Shown one piece after another: positions 18,229-28,091 of a DNA stretch of 64,000 nucleotides. The notes beneath the pieces were generated by a model. It was not told the DNA's origin. It worked only from the letters and a program-made list of their open reading frames with translations, and searched no databases. Position numbers and translations under genes: made by a program. Numbering within the stretch: position 1 is the first letter of the stretch; every line of letters starts with the position of its first letter. Source of the stretch: Bradyrhizobium diazoefficiens (lineage in GTDB: Bacteria; Pseudomonadota; Alphaproteobacteria; Rhizobiales; Xanthobacteraceae); the NCBI RefSeq assembly GCF_018129965.1, contig NZ_JAFCKW010000002.1, positions 1 to 64,000 of the forward strand, read 5' to 3'.

Positions 18229-18415
18229 CGCACGCGGACTGTTTATGCAGGTTTACGATGCCTCGGGTTGCATTGAACAATCCGTTGCGACGAAATTCAG
18301 CTTTCAAGCATCCTGCTAATTGATCCGAGATTTCTTGGCGAACTGGCGACGGATCATTCTCGGTGTTGCGGTTACCGACACCATCACCGCGTTTTCAACT
18401 TGGGGGTACTTACCG

Positions 18416-19513
18416 ATGTCTGCTCTTTCTCGCTTCCCTGCCGCGGTCATGCTGTCAATGATCGCCGTGGCTCCGTTAGGTCAGGCTCAGGCGGCTGACA
18501 TACCGCCAAAATACAAAGCCGCCAAAGCTGTTCCGGATTTGCCGTTTTTTCTGGTGAACGATAACCGCTTTACCTACGCTTACATCTTCAGTGGCACCAA
18601 TCCCGGCGCATACAGTTTCAGGCCGGACGGCAGCATCAACGGCAAGACAGCAAAGCAGGTTGTCGCATTCACCCACTTCGACGTGTGGGCCTACGGCACC
18701 AACTTCTTCAATATCGCGGCGTTCAAATCTGGCCATAACGACCCGGCGGCACCGTGTACCGGTCCGGGGAATATCCTGGGCGTTGCTGCGGATTGCGCAG
18801 GCGCTACCGAAATTTACGGCCTGTTCCGAAGCACGATCGGCTTCAATGAGGTTTTCAATACCAAGGCATTCTCATACGGGCCTCTGCGCAATGTGTCGTT
18901 CCAGTTCGGCGCGGATGCGAACACTGAAAACACGTACCTTGCTCCTGCCAAAAAGGACATCGTCGTCGGTCTGCAGTTCGCATTCGAACTTCCTTACAAG
19001 GGTTACCTGAACGTCTCGCCCTTGTATTACAAGGAATGGAATCACAACGGATTCCTGCAGTGCGGATCGCCCACCAACGGAGGCGTCCCCGGTATTTCAT
19101 GTTTGAGCGATGGCAACACCGAGTATAACGGCACCTGGGCTGTGGAAACGAACTACTACATGGATCTGGGCTTCTTGCCTGAATCAATGCAGTACTTCTC
19201 GATCAGCGGTCGCGCTGGCTGGTACGGCAAGAAGGGCGACCAGAACGCTCCGCTTCCTGCCGGTCTTGGGACCGGAACCGCGGTTGAGTTGAACGCCGAA
19301 CCCATCCGTTTGACATTCGATGCCAGCAAGTTGATGTGGGGTCCGAAGTATTCCCACTTTGTCGACGTGTGGGTCGCCTATCGCTACTGGCAGAACAAGT
19401 TCGGTCTTGATCACGCGGCTTCGCCAGGTATTTGCACCGTGGCGGGTACTGGTCAGAGTACCAACACCTGTACCGAACAATCCGCTTACGCGGGTGTCAC
19501 CGTGAAGTTCTGA
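18416..19513 (+). CDS. Tsx-like nucleoside-specific outer-membrane channel
   Basis: 365 residues from ATG 18416. A signal peptide ends near PLGQAQAAD. The rest is beta-barrel-like, with alternating aromatic strands and a terminal Phe (AYAGVTVKF). Family hallmarks include VAFTHFDVWAYGTNFFNI, SGHNDPA, GYLNVSPLYYKEWNHNG and YRYWQNKFG, as in the Tsx channel family. Tsx proteins let nucleosides and nucleobase-like solutes cross the outer membrane. It is followed by a strong terminator. The shared upstream repeat links it to the ABC importer, so the pair probably moves the same substrate. Confidence 0.82.
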   Translation: MSALSRFPAAVMLSMIAVAPLGQAQAADIPPKYKAAKAVPDLPFFLVNDNRFTYAYIFSGTNPGAYSFRPDGSINGKTAKQVVAFTHFDVWAYGTNFFNIAAFKSGHNDPAAPCTGPGNILGVAADCAGATEIYGLFRSTIGFNEVFNTKAFSYGPLRNVSFQFGADANTENTYLAPAKKDIVVGLQFAFELPYKGYLNVSPLYYKEWNHNGFLQCGSPTNGGVPGISCLSDGNTEYNGTWAVETNYYMDLGFLPESMQYFSISGRAGWYGKKGDQNAPLPAGLGTGTAVELNAEPIRLTFDASKLMWGPKYSHFVDVWVAYRYWQNKFGLDHAASPGICTVAGTGQSTNTCTEQSAYAGVTVKF

Positions 19514-19541
19514 TTTCGTCTTAACCTCCGGATTGAAAGTC

Positions 19542-19573
19542 AATGGCGCTGCGATGACCCCCGCAGCGCCATT
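19542..19573 (+). terminator. Rho-independent-type terminator after the Tsx-like gene
   Basis: A perfect 12-base stem (AATGGCGCTGCG and CGCAGCGCCATT) with an eight-base loop is followed by ATTTCG. It lies 29 bases after the stop codon. It separates the channel transcript from the ABC operon. Confidence 0.75.
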
Positions 19574-20153
19574 ATTTCGTCTGCTAACGGCAGGACCCGA
19601 AGGGCTGCCGTCGGAGATGTCAGCGTCTGGTTGGCGCCCTGGCCGGGTGTGGATGATGCGCGAATCTTTTGACCCGCATTACGATTTCTCTACCTTGTAT
19701 CTCTTCAGCGTCACCAAGCTCCTTTCCAATCTCACTCAACTTATCGCGAAGGTTGGTCCACAACAGCCCGGCAGGCCAATCGGACCGCGACGTGATGATC
19801 ACACCAGAAAAATGCTGGCAACCTCTGCTCACAGGTCGTGACTTGCTAAAGCCGGCTGTGGTTTGCCAGCCGTTACACTGCCCATTGCAGCGGTTGCCGT
19901 CATCGAAAAGGCGGCGTTTGCGCAAATCGGACTGAGATCAATTTTGTCTCGGTGCGCTGCAAAAATGCTCCTTGTTGTGTGCGGAACGTTCCTGCAGTTT
20001 TACGGTGCCCAGGGTGCGCTAACCAGCCTGTCGCAGCAAGCAGTAGCCTACGAAAGCGCTATGCCGTTTGTCATAAGTGCGTTCTCGGCCGTCGTCGTTT
20101 TACAGAGATCCTCCGGCTGATAGCGGAGCCGGTCCACTCAAGGGAGCTATTTG
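19574..20153. promoter_or_regulatory. Leader region of the ABC operon with repeat copy 2 (19932-19975)
   Basis: There is no convincing gene here. The 44-base repeat copy lies at 19932-19975, within a weaker repeat from about 19868 to 20015, and ends 178 bases before the start of the ABC binding protein. The AGGGAG ribosome-binding site is at 20141-20146. Confidence 0.6.
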
Positions 20154-21134
20154 ATGTTTAATCACATCACGAGACGAAATTTTGCCACAGGCAGTCTTGC
20201 TGGTGCAGCCGCGCTGGCTCTCGGAAGCCGCCCGGGTCTATCCGCGGCCAAGACGAAGCTCAGCTTTCAAAGCATCTGGCTGAATGATCCGGAATTCCTC
20301 GGCTATATGCTTGCGATGGACAAGGGCTACTATGCCAAAGAAGGGCTCGAAATTAATTATTTGCCGGGCGGGCCAAATGTCGTGTCAGAAGGTTCGCTGC
20401 TGACGGGCAAAGCTGACGTCGCATTGACGCAAATGCTGACGACAGCCATCGCGGTCGTGCAAAAGGGCGCTCAGCTCAAGATCATCGGCGTGCAATACCA
20501 GAAAAGCCCGCTCGGTATTGTGAGTCTCGAATCGAGCAATATCAAGGGACCGAAGGATCTCGCCGGTAAAACGGTGGCCGTTCCGACCCTCAACACGCAG
20601 ATGTTTGCAGCGTTCATCCAGCTCCATGGAATTGCCGACAAGGTCAAAGTCGTCCCATACGCATTCAATCCTGCTCTTTTGATCAACGGTGAAGTCGATG
20701 CGACCCTCGACTTCGTGACCCAGGTGCCGTTTATCGTCGAACAGAAATCGGGCAAGAAGGCGAGTTACTTCCTTTTCGACGACCACGGCCTGCCGTTGTT
20801 CATGGATCTTGTGACCGTGACCACCGACACGCTTGCGAAAAAGCGTGCTGAACTTGTGAAATTTATCCGGGCCAGCCGCGTAGGGTGGGCGGAAAATTTC
20901 AGAGATCCCTTGTTCTATCCGAAAATCTATCATGAGACGTGGTTCAAGGGTTCGGGAAGCACTGTCGAGGCTGAGGAGTTTTTCAACAGCCTTCAGCCGG
21001 ATCTGATGAATCACCCGAAAGGGCTTTTCACGATCTCCGACGAGGCGATAGACGCAAATCTGGAGTCGCTGGCTAAGGTCGGGATCAAGGCGACCAAAGC
21101 GATGTTCGACACCAATCTCGTGGCAGAAGCCTGA
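20154..21134 (+). CDS. ABC transporter substrate-binding protein (NMT1/THI5-like)
   Basis: 326 residues from ATG 20154, seven bases after AGGGAG. The twin-arginine-type leader TRRNFATGSLAGAAALALG suggests Tat export to the periplasm. The body matches the SsuA/THI5 fold: GYMLAMDKGYYAKEGLEINY, LTGKADVALTQML and DLAGKTVAVPTLNTQMF. This family binds sulfonates, pyrimidines (HMP, riboflavin precursors), purines or hydantoins. Here the neighbouring deaminase and molybdenum hydroxylase make a nucleobase-like ligand likely. It is the first gene of an operon that continues at least to 27871. Confidence 0.87.
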   Translation: MFNHITRRNFATGSLAGAAALALGSRPGLSAAKTKLSFQSIWLNDPEFLGYMLAMDKGYYAKEGLEINYLPGGPNVVSEGSLLTGKADVALTQMLTTAIAVVQKGAQLKIIGVQYQKSPLGIVSLESSNIKGPKDLAGKTVAVPTLNTQMFAAFIQLHGIADKVKVVPYAFNPALLINGEVDATLDFVTQVPFIVEQKSGKKASYFLFDDHGLPLFMDLVTVTTDTLAKKRAELVKFIRASRVGWAENFRDPLFYPKIYHETWFKGSGSTVEAEEFFNSLQPDLMNHPKGLFTISDEAIDANLESLAKVGIKATKAMFDTNLVAEA

Positions 21135-21148
21135 TCAGTCGCGCGCGG

Positions 21149-22705
21149 ATGAACGGGACCTCGACATACGCGGGATATGGCAGGATCATCCTTGTGGCTG
21201 CCGCCTTCCTGTTGTGCTGGGAGTTGGCGGGCAGGGTGCCCGTCAGCGGTGTTCGTGTGTTCCCGCCCATCTCGCGGATTGCGATGGACTACCTAGTGTC
21301 CTGGGATGTCTATCTGAATCATGTCTCGGAAACGATCCGCACCGCAGGCCTTGGTCTGCTGATCGGATCGGTTGCCGCGGCTGTCGCCGCGCTTGTGTTC
21401 TGCTTCCTTCCATCCGTCGAACGACTGTTTCAGGGCGTGAACATCACGCTATTTTCCATACCGACCGTCGCGATCGGCCCGTTGCTTGTCCTCATTCTGG
21501 GCGGCAGCTGGCCACAAATCGTCCTAGCGGCGATCATGGTCTATTTCCCGACCATGGCGGCCATCCTTGTAGGGTTGCGGGACATTGACCCAAGGCATGT
21601 CGATATTGTTCGGGCTTATGGAGGCGGATCGTTCTCGGTGTTGAGGTTCGTGCGGCTGCGCAGCGCCGTGCCGGGCATCCTCGCGGGTCTTCGCGTCGCC
21701 GCATCGCTGTCTGTACTCGGCGCAATTCTCGGTGAATTTGGCTCGGGCGAGCGATGGGGCCTCGGCACTTTTCTTCTCGGCTCGCTTGGTCAGTCGAACG
21801 CCGAGCGACTCTGGGGGATCAGCATTGCCGCTGCGGCCGTGGCGTTGGCCGGATACGGGTTCTTTGCGTTGCTTGGAAAGTTGACCGCAAGTACGGTGCA
21901 GGTCACGATGGCCGCCAGCAGGGTGCCGGAACAAATGAGCTGGAGCGCCGGTCGCGGAAAACTGAGCAACATCGCCATGATCGCGGGATCGGTGGCTCTC
22001 CCGTTTGCCATATGGTCCGGCGGTCTGTGGATTCTCGGTCTCAGTTCTATCGTCGCTCCGGGCCCGCTGGATATCGTATCCTACCTGTTTGTTTCTCCTG
22101 AATCCGCGGACAATCTCGTTCGCCTGTTGTCCGCTCTCGGTCAGACCTTGCCGTTGGCGGCGCTTGGAGTGGTCCTTGGCCTGCTGGCTGCGTTTGTGCT
22201 CGCGGCCTTGTCCGTCGTTTCGCCGGGCATGCTGAAGATCGTCCTCCCGATCTCGATGGTTCTGCAAAGCACACCGCTGGTCGCGCTGACGCCGATCATC
22301 CTGCTGCTGTTGGGCCGGGACATTCTGGCATCGATGGCTATGGCGGTGATCGTCGTTTTCTTTCCCGCCTTCTTGCTGCTCGTCCATGGATTCTCGCTGG
22401 TGCCACGGGCGGCGCTGGAAACCGTCAAGGTGTACGGCGGCAGCCGATTGCAGCAACTCAGGTTGATTTCGATCCCGCACTCTCTCGACTATGTCTTTGC
22501 GGCGGCCAAGCTGGTTGCTCCTCGCGCGTTGCTCGGCGTCATGGTTGCGGAGTGGCTCCTCACGGGAACAGGAATTGGCAATTTGATGGATGTGTCACGA
22601 GGAGCGTTCGACTACGGAATGGTATGGAGTTGCGCGGTCGTCAGCATCCTTGTATCCGTGCTGGCATATCACCTGATTACCGTCACTGAGCGCCGCTTCC
22701 GATGA
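21149..22705 (+). CDS. ABC transporter permease, tandem duplicated (two permease domains)
   Basis: 518 residues, about twice the normal 250-260, with two BPD-type permease domains in one chain. The first (about 10-240) has the coupling loop ILVGLRDIDPRHVDIVRAYG. The second (about 270-515) has LLVHGFSLVPRAALETVKVY. Each domain carries five to six helices. A fused permease can replace a homodimer or heterodimer in the membrane. It starts 14 bases after the binding protein. Confidence 0.9.
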   Translation: MNGTSTYAGYGRIILVAAAFLLCWELAGRVPVSGVRVFPPISRIAMDYLVSWDVYLNHVSETIRTAGLGLLIGSVAAAVAALVFCFLPSVERLFQGVNITLFSIPTVAIGPLLVLILGGSWPQIVLAAIMVYFPTMAAILVGLRDIDPRHVDIVRAYGGGSFSVLRFVRLRSAVPGILAGLRVAASLSVLGAILGEFGSGERWGLGTFLLGSLGQSNAERLWGISIAAAAVALAGYGFFALLGKLTASTVQVTMAASRVPEQMSWSAGRGKLSNIAMIAGSVALPFAIWSGGLWILGLSSIVAPGPLDIVSYLFVSPESADNLVRLLSALGQTLPLAALGVVLGLLAAFVLAALSVVSPGMLKIVLPISMVLQSTPLVALTPIILLLLGRDILASMAMAVIVVFFPAFLLLVHGFSLVPRAALETVKVYGGSRLQQLRLISIPHSLDYVFAAAKLVAPRALLGVMVAEWLLTGTGIGNLMDVSRGAFDYGMVWSCAVVSILVSVLAYHLITVTERRFR

Positions 22706-22759
22706 ACAGCCGCGCCACGAACCAACTCAAGGCGAGTGAACCACAGGCATTAATCGACC

Positions 22760-23584
22760 ATGAACATGTTAGCTAAGATCAGTAACGTCGTTGGATCCCA
22801 GGCAAGTCCTGCGAACGCCGGTCTGGTGGTGACGAACGTTAGCAAGACATTTTCGGTGACGGCCCAGTCACGTATGGAGCCGCTGCAGGCACTGAAGAAT
22901 GTTGATTTGTTTTGTCCGCAAGGCTCTCTGACAGCTCTGATCGGCCCATCCGGGTGTGGAAAATCAACTCTGTTGCGCACCATCGCGGATTTGGAAACTC
23001 CTGATTCCGGAGAGATCACGATTTGCGGCGAGAGCATCAGGAAAATACTAACGCGGGGTGAACTTGGGATCGCATTCCAGGATCCGGGATTGCTGCCGTG
23101 GAGAACCGTGCGCGAAAACATCGCGCTTCCAATTCAGGTTTTGAAGCGGCCGGTCGGGGAAGCCAGTGCGCACATCAATACGCTGATCTCGCTCGTCGGC
23201 CTTGCCGGGTTTGAAAACGCGCTGCCTGCCCAGCTTTCGGGCGGAATGCGCCAGCGTGTGGCCATCGCCCGCGCGCTGGTGACCAGGCCCTCCCTTCTTT
23301 TGCTGGATGAGCCGTTCGGAGCGCTGGATCAGATTTTGCGGCGGACGATGAATCTCGAACTGCAGCGGATCTGGATGGGTGATGTCACGACGGCCGTTTT
23401 AGTGACTCACGGCATCGACGAGGCGGTTTTCCTCGCAGATCAGATTGCCGTGATGCATGGCAAACCAGGCCGCATCACAACGATCATCAATGTGCCGTTT
23501 GAACGGCCGCGCCCCGAGAGTCTGTTCTCGGCGCCGGAATTTCATCGTTTGTGCGACGAGGTCGCGCAGCATTTGCATCATTAG
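22760..23584 (+). CDS. ABC transporter ATP-binding protein
   Basis: 274 residues with all nucleotide-binding motifs: Walker [11 protein letters not shown]-loop [12 protein letters not shown], signature [15 protein letters not shown], Walker [13 protein letters not shown] and the switch His in [19 protein letters not shown]. It belongs to the nitrate/sulfonate/taurine (SsuB-like) importer group and completes the transporter with the two genes before it. Confidence 0.93.
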   Translation: MNMLAKISNVVGSQASPANAGLVVTNVSKTFSVTAQSRMEPLQALKNVDLFCPQGSLTALIGPSGCGKSTLLRTIADLETPDSGEITICGESIRKILTRGELGIAFQDPGLLPWRTVRENIALPIQVLKRPVGEASAHINTLISLVGLAGFENALPAQLSGGMRQRVAIARALVTRPSLLLLDEPFGALDQILRRTMNLELQRIWMGDVTTAVLVTHGIDEAVFLADQIAVMHGKPGRITTIINVPFERPRPESLFSAPEFHRLCDEVAQHLHH

Positions 23585-23632
23585 GGCGCGAGCGGCTGTA
23601 CGACGGTCGAGCCCACGGATTCGGGGAACAGC

Positions 23633-24082
23633 ATGACGCAAGATGTCGGCTTCATGGCGGAAGCTTTCGAGCAGGCGAAAGCCAGTATGGCCGAAGGCGG
23701 GATTCCTATCGGCGCCATATTGGTTTGTGACGGTGAAGTGATAGGCCGTGGCTTTAATCGCCGCGTCCAGCACAAGAGTGCCATTCATCATGCCGAGATG
23801 AATTGCTTCGAGAATGCTGGCCGCCTTTCGCCCTCAATCTACAGGAGATCGACGCTCTATACGACTTTGAGCCCCTGCTATATGTGCGCCGGCGCGGCGC
23901 TGCTCTTCGGCGTCAAGAAGATTGTTGTCGGAGAGAATCGGACCGCGAACATGGGCGAGCAGTTTTTGCGGGAGCGCGGCGTCGAGTTAAAGCTGCTCGA
24001 TGACAGCGACTGTTACGAGCTCCTTCAGAGCTACATCAAAGCGCAACCTGAAGTCTGGAACGAGGATAACGGCGGCAACTGA
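23633..24082 (+). CDS. Cytosine deaminase-like nucleobase deaminase (yeast Fcy1 type)
   Basis: 149 residues of the cytidine-deaminase fold. The zinc site is HAE (residues 53-55) plus PCYMC (81-85). Similarity to yeast cytosine deaminase runs through to the C-terminal IKAQPEVWNEDNGG, and TLYTTLSPC and VVGENRTANMGEQFL are notable. The likely reaction is hydrolytic deamination of cytosine to uracil in the cytoplasm; creatinine or another amino-heterocycle is possible. It follows the importer by 49 bases and precedes the molybdenum hydroxylase by 10. Confidence 0.85.
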   Translation: MTQDVGFMAEAFEQAKASMAEGGIPIGAILVCDGEVIGRGFNRRVQHKSAIHHAEMNCFENAGRLSPSIYRRSTLYTTLSPCYMCAGAALLFGVKKIVVGENRTANMGEQFLRERGVELKLLDDSDCYELLQSYIKAQPEVWNEDNGGN

Positions 24083-24091
24083 GGTCATGCG

Positions 24092-24997
24092 ATGAAGCCC
24101 GCCCCCTTTCACTACTACAGAGCAGACAGCGCTTTGGCTGCGGTGCAGGCGGCTGCTGCGCCGGACTGGAACGGAAATGCAAGGTTCTTGGCAGGCGGCC
24201 AAAGCCTCGTTCCCGCGCTTTCATTCCGCGATATTCGCCCGGCTGTCCTCGTCGACATCATGCATTGCCCTGATCTGGGCCGGCTCGATTTAGCGGATCA
24301 TGGCCTTGTGGCGGGAGCTAGATGCGTTCAGTCGGAGATCGAGTGTTCGGTCGCGTCACGTGCTGTCTGTCCGCTGCTCGTCGATGCATTGCGTTGGGTA
24401 GCTCTTCCGCAGATCAGAAACTGCGGCACGGTCGTCGGGAGTCTGGCCCAAGCCAACCCGGGTGCGGAGATTCCTGTTGTCGCGATGGCGCTTAACGCGA
24501 CGATCGAAATTATGGATGTTGAAGGGCGACGCGAGACGATCGATGCCGGGAAGCTGTTTGCAAATCAATCCGGTACTTTTGTCGGCCCGGCAAAGCTCCT
24601 GACCAGCGCATACTTTCGCGCGCTTCGACACAACGAGGGCTGGGGTTTTGCCGAGATACAGCTCCGGCCTGGCCATTACGCATTGGTTTGTGCGGCCACC
24701 GCGGTCGTTGTCTCAGAAGGAAGGGTCGCCGAGACCAGCATCAGCGTCGGCGGACTGAATAGCAATCCCTACCGGGCCGCGTCTGCGGAGGCATTCACGC
24801 TGGGTCGCGATATCCTCACGGATACGTGGATCACCGAAGCCGCCCGGATCGCCGTTGACGGATCGCCTTGGGCCGCTCGCGCCGATCAGCATGCATCAGC
24901 CGAATATCGCCAGGCGATGGCTATCATTGTTGTGCGCGACGCGCTGAGGTCGGCGGCGCGGCGGGCGCAATTCGCGCCACGCAAAGGGCATGGATGA
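24092..24997 (+). CDS. Molybdenum hydroxylase FAD-binding subunit (CoxM/XdhB type)
   Basis: 301 residues with the FAD-binding motifs AGGQSLVPALSFR and TVVGSLAQANPGAEIP (the usual GSIAHADPAAE region). The C-terminal CO-dehydrogenase flavoprotein domain is also present. It passes electrons from the iron-sulfur subunit to an acceptor. The stop overlaps the start of the iron-sulfur gene. The order medium-small-large is typical of this family. Confidence 0.9.
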   Translation: MKPAPFHYYRADSALAAVQAAAAPDWNGNARFLAGGQSLVPALSFRDIRPAVLVDIMHCPDLGRLDLADHGLVAGARCVQSEIECSVASRAVCPLLVDALRWVALPQIRNCGTVVGSLAQANPGAEIPVVAMALNATIEIMDVEGRRETIDAGKLFANQSGTFVGPAKLLTSAYFRALRHNEGWGFAEIQLRPGHYALVCAATAVVVSEGRVAETSISVGGLNSNPYRAASAEAFTLGRDILTDTWITEAARIAVDGSPWAARADQHASAEYRQAMAIIVVRDALRSAARRAQFAPRKGHG

Positions 24998-25554
24998 TGC
25001 AAGCGACGTCGAATCCAAACTGTAATCCAGACGGCGGAATACCGGTCGAGATCAACGTAAATGGAAAGCCGGTTACACAAAATGTTCAGCCGCGATTGCT
25101 TCTATCCGACTTCATTCGCGAGAACTGCGCGCTGGTAGCCACCCATGTCGGCTGCGGTGAAGGTGCTTGCGGCGCATGTACTGTGCTGATGAACGGGCGG
25201 CCGGTGCGGTCCTGCACTCTGCTCGCTGTTCAGGCGGACGGCATGTCGATCACCACGGTTGAGGGGCTAAACGCGCCGGCAGGATTGAATAGAGTTCAGG
25301 CGGCATTTCAGCATTTCCACGCGCTTCAGTGCGGATATTGCACGCCCGGTTTGCTTGCAACCGTGACGTGGATGGTCGAACAGGGCCTGCCATCGGACGA
25401 TGCCACCATCATGGATCACCTGGCTGGGCATCTGTGCCGTTGCACGGGATACCAGAATATTTTGTTGGCGGTCTGTTCGCTTCTCGACGGAGGTTTCGAA
25501 GGGTCTCCGCCGTCGGAGTACCCCAAGCTTATCAGAACATCTCATGAGAACTGA
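24994..25554 (+). CDS. Molybdenum hydroxylase [2Fe-2S] subunit (CoxS/XdhC type)
   Basis: 186 residues. The first [2Fe-2S] cluster has the ferredoxin motif CGEGACGACTVLMNG plus a later Cys (VRSC). The second has CGYCTPGLL and CRCTGYQNIL. All eight cluster cysteines appear present. ATG 24994 (or the adjacent 24997) is chosen because it overlaps the preceding stop; upstream sequence belongs to the FAD gene. Confidence 0.92.
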   Translation: MMQATSNPNCNPDGGIPVEINVNGKPVTQNVQPRLLLSDFIRENCALVATHVGCGEGACGACTVLMNGRPVRSCTLLAVQADGMSITTVEGLNAPAGLNRVQAAFQHFHALQCGYCTPGLLATVTWMVEQGLPSDDATIMDHLAGHLCRCTGYQNILLAVCSLLDGGFEGSPPSEYPKLIRTSHEN

Positions 25555-27871
25555 GCCCGGATTCAAGCGGCAGAAGTTGGTGGGCCGGGCAATACGTCGA
25601 TCGGAAGATGTCGGCTTGCTTCGTGGCGAGGGTGCATTTCTCGCCGACATAGCATTACCCGGCGCACTGGAAGCCCATTTCGTTCGGTCGACCCAACCGC
25701 ATGCGATAATCACCGGCATCGACGTTTCGGTTGCGAGGTCGGCTCCCGGAGTCGTCGCCGTCCTGACCGGGCATGACATTCAATTTTCGGACGACCGGCT
25801 GCTCTGTATCGACATGCTCGAGAACACGTTGGATGTGCGCCAACGCGTTCTGCCCACTGACCGGGTGCGTTATGTCGGTGAACCGATCGCGGTGGTTGTC
25901 GCCGACAACAGGTATCGTGCGGAGGATGCGGCGGAATTGGTGCGGGTCGAATATGCCCCACTGACGGCGGTCCAGAACGTTCAGTCAGCTATTCTGGATG
26001 GAGCCGAACTGGTCTATCCGGATCTGGGATCGAACATTGTACATAGAACCCACCATTTCGACGGAGACCCGGAAAAGGCGTTCGCAGAAGCTGATGTAAT
26101 CCTGTCCGAGACGTTCGATTTCCACCGGCTCTTTGCCGTGCCGCTTGAAACGAGGGGAGTCATGGCGGCGATCGCGGCTGAAGACGGCCGGCTTCTGGTG
26201 TGGTCGTCGTCGCAAATTCCGCAGATGACGCGCGGGGTGATTGCGGCCGCTCTGGGAATTCCGAAGGATATGGTGCGTGTCATCGCACCAAGATTGGGCG
26301 GAGGATTCGGCTGCAAGGAAAATATCTATCCGGAGGAACTGATAATTCCGAAAGTGGCGGTGTTGCTTCAAAAGCGACTACGCTGGCTGGAAGACAGGCG
26401 CGAACACTTCACTTCCGCCACCCACGCCCGCGAGGAGCGGGTCGCTGTCCAGGCCGCCGTGACCAACGATGGTATTATCTCTGCGATAAAGCTGCATTGC
26501 ACGACCGACATCGGTGCTGCCTTCGCGATGGTTACCAATACGGTGACGACGATGATGGGCGCCATGATCCGAGGCTCTTATCGGGTTCCGAGTCTGGACG
26601 CCAGGATGTGCTCCGTCGTGACCAACAAGGTTCCCTTGAATGTGTTCCGAGGCGCCGGTCATCCACAAGGTGTGCTCGTCATGGAGCATCTGCTGGATAT
26701 GGCCGCCGAGAAACTGCAGATCGATCGTGTTCACATTCGCCGCATCAATCTTGTTCAGCCCGAGGAGCTTCCACTCGATCGGAACGCGAGTGACTCGCTC
26801 GGCGCGAAACGGATTATTTATGACGAAGGCGACTATCCGACCTGCTTTGAGATGGCTGTATCCGATAGCGGCTACGAGATGTTCGAAGCAGAGCGTGCGG
26901 CTGCGCTGAAGCGGGGAAAGTATCTCGGAATTGGGTTCTCCAATCACGTCGAGCAAACCGCGGTCGGTCCGTACGAGGATGCGCGCGTTAGCCTGGATCT
27001 GAATGGTCGCATGACCGTGTTTAGTCCGGTCGTCGCTATGGGACAGGGCACGGAGATTACGCTGCGGCAGATCGCCGCCGATGAGATTGGCCTGGACATT
27101 GAGGCGATCGAAATCAAATTTGGAAATTCGGATGATCTGCCGGATGCGATCGGAGCTTTCGCCAGTCGTGGAACTGCGATCGGGGGATCTGCGGTCAGGC
27201 AAGCGACGAGAGCCCTCAAGCATGCTCTGCTTGATCGCCTGGCGGCGCAGCTCAATTGCGGACGCGAGGATCTTTATTGGAGCGAGGAAGGGATTGACGG
27301 GCCATTTCTCACGGACGGTCCTATTTCGGTCAAAACCGGTCTGGCCCGCCTCGCATCATCGTCATCCAGTGCGATCGAGGAAGCGTTCCGCGTCGAAAAT
27401 ATTGCGGCGACCTACTCTTATGCGTCTCATGTCGCGATCGTCGAAATCGATGTTGAAACCTGGAAGATCTCAGTGCCCCGCTACATTGTCGCGCATGATT
27501 GCGGCACCGTCATCAATCCTCTCCTGGTGGAAGGACAAATTGTGGGGGGCGTGGTGCAGGGTCTCGGCGGATTGCTGCGTGAGCATCTGCTCTATAGCAA
27601 GGACGGGCAGTTGATTCCCCGAGGTCTTATGGACTACGTCCTGCCCGGCATCAGCGACATGCCGAGGGACTTTCGCCTGCACCATTTGGAAACGCCGTCG
27701 AGCGTCGCCCAGTTCGGCGTTCGCGGCGTCGGCGAGGGCGGTGTGACGGGCTGCTATGGCGCGATAGCCACGGCCGTCAGCGATGCTCTGCGCGCCTGCA
27801 ACATCCGTTCGATGGGGTCCGGTCCGTTCAAGCCTGACCGGCTATTCGCAGCAGACAAGACCGCCAGCTGA
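25544..27871 (+). CDS. Molybdenum hydroxylase large subunit (xanthine dehydrogenase family)
   Basis: 775 residues from ATG 25544, overlapping the small-subunit gene by 11 bases. Molybdopterin motifs are GGGFGCKE, NVFRGAGHPQ and GVGEGGVTGCYGAI; the last holds the catalytic Glu. GEPIAVVVADNRYRAEDAAE marks the N-terminal domain. The CoxL active-site loop (AYRCSFR) is absent, so this is not CO dehydrogenase. In this setting, between a cytosine deaminase and a barbiturase-like gene, hydroxylation of uracil/thymine at C6 is the most attractive role. That is inference: the family also includes xanthine, nicotinate and aldehyde oxidisers. Confidence 0.88.
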   Translation: MRTEPGFKRQKLVGRAIRRSEDVGLLRGEGAFLADIALPGALEAHFVRSTQPHAIITGIDVSVARSAPGVVAVLTGHDIQFSDDRLLCIDMLENTLDVRQRVLPTDRVRYVGEPIAVVVADNRYRAEDAAELVRVEYAPLTAVQNVQSAILDGAELVYPDLGSNIVHRTHHFDGDPEKAFAEADVILSETFDFHRLFAVPLETRGVMAAIAAEDGRLLVWSSSQIPQMTRGVIAAALGIPKDMVRVIAPRLGGGFGCKENIYPEELIIPKVAVLLQKRLRWLEDRREHFTSATHAREERVAVQAAVTNDGIISAIKLHCTTDIGAAFAMVTNTVTTMMGAMIRGSYRVPSLDARMCSVVTNKVPLNVFRGAGHPQGVLVMEHLLDMAAEKLQIDRVHIRRINLVQPEELPLDRNASDSLGAKRIIYDEGDYPTCFEMAVSDSGYEMFEAERAAALKRGKYLGIGFSNHVEQTAVGPYEDARVSLDLNGRMTVFSPVVAMGQGTEITLRQIAADEIGLDIEAIEIKFGNSDDLPDAIGAFASRGTAIGGSAVRQATRALKHALLDRLAAQLNCGREDLYWSEEGIDGPFLTDGPISVKTGLARLASSSSSAIEEAFRVENIAATYSYASHVAIVEIDVETWKISVPRYIVAHDCGTVINPLLVEGQIVGGVVQGLGGLLREHLLYSKDGQLIPRGLMDYVLPGISDMPRDFRLHHLETPSSVAQFGVRGVGEGGVTGCYGAIATAVSDALRACNIRSMGSGPFKPDRLFAADKTAS

Positions 27872-28091
27872 TGCATGCAAATACTCAACGGAGTCGTATA
27901 ATCCTACGCCTGCTTTGCAAAGGTTGGTGCGTCCGAACGATCTGCCGCCGCCGCCACGTGCCCGAAGATCGGTGTCGGTCTACTGCGTAGCGTGCGAAAA
28001 AGCACGATATTCACATGCGGGGCGTGATCCGTCTTGCCGAGGGCGCCGTGGTTGTTTTCCCTTGAATCTCGTTTCAACTTTGGAGTCTAAG

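Noticed and set aside
21524..22480. Long minus-strand open frame of about 318 codons
   Set aside because: It lies wholly antisense to the well-supported ABC permease and is rich in Arg, Gln and His without any family motif.
25400..25543. Upstream extension of the molybdenum hydroxylase large subunit
   Set aside because: The added residues lie in the iron-sulfur subunit gene; ATG 25544 gives the normal N-terminus of the family.
25544..27871. Carbon monoxide dehydrogenase large subunit (CoxL)
   Set aside because: The active-site loop with AYRCSFR is absent; the equivalent place reads FRGAGHPQ.
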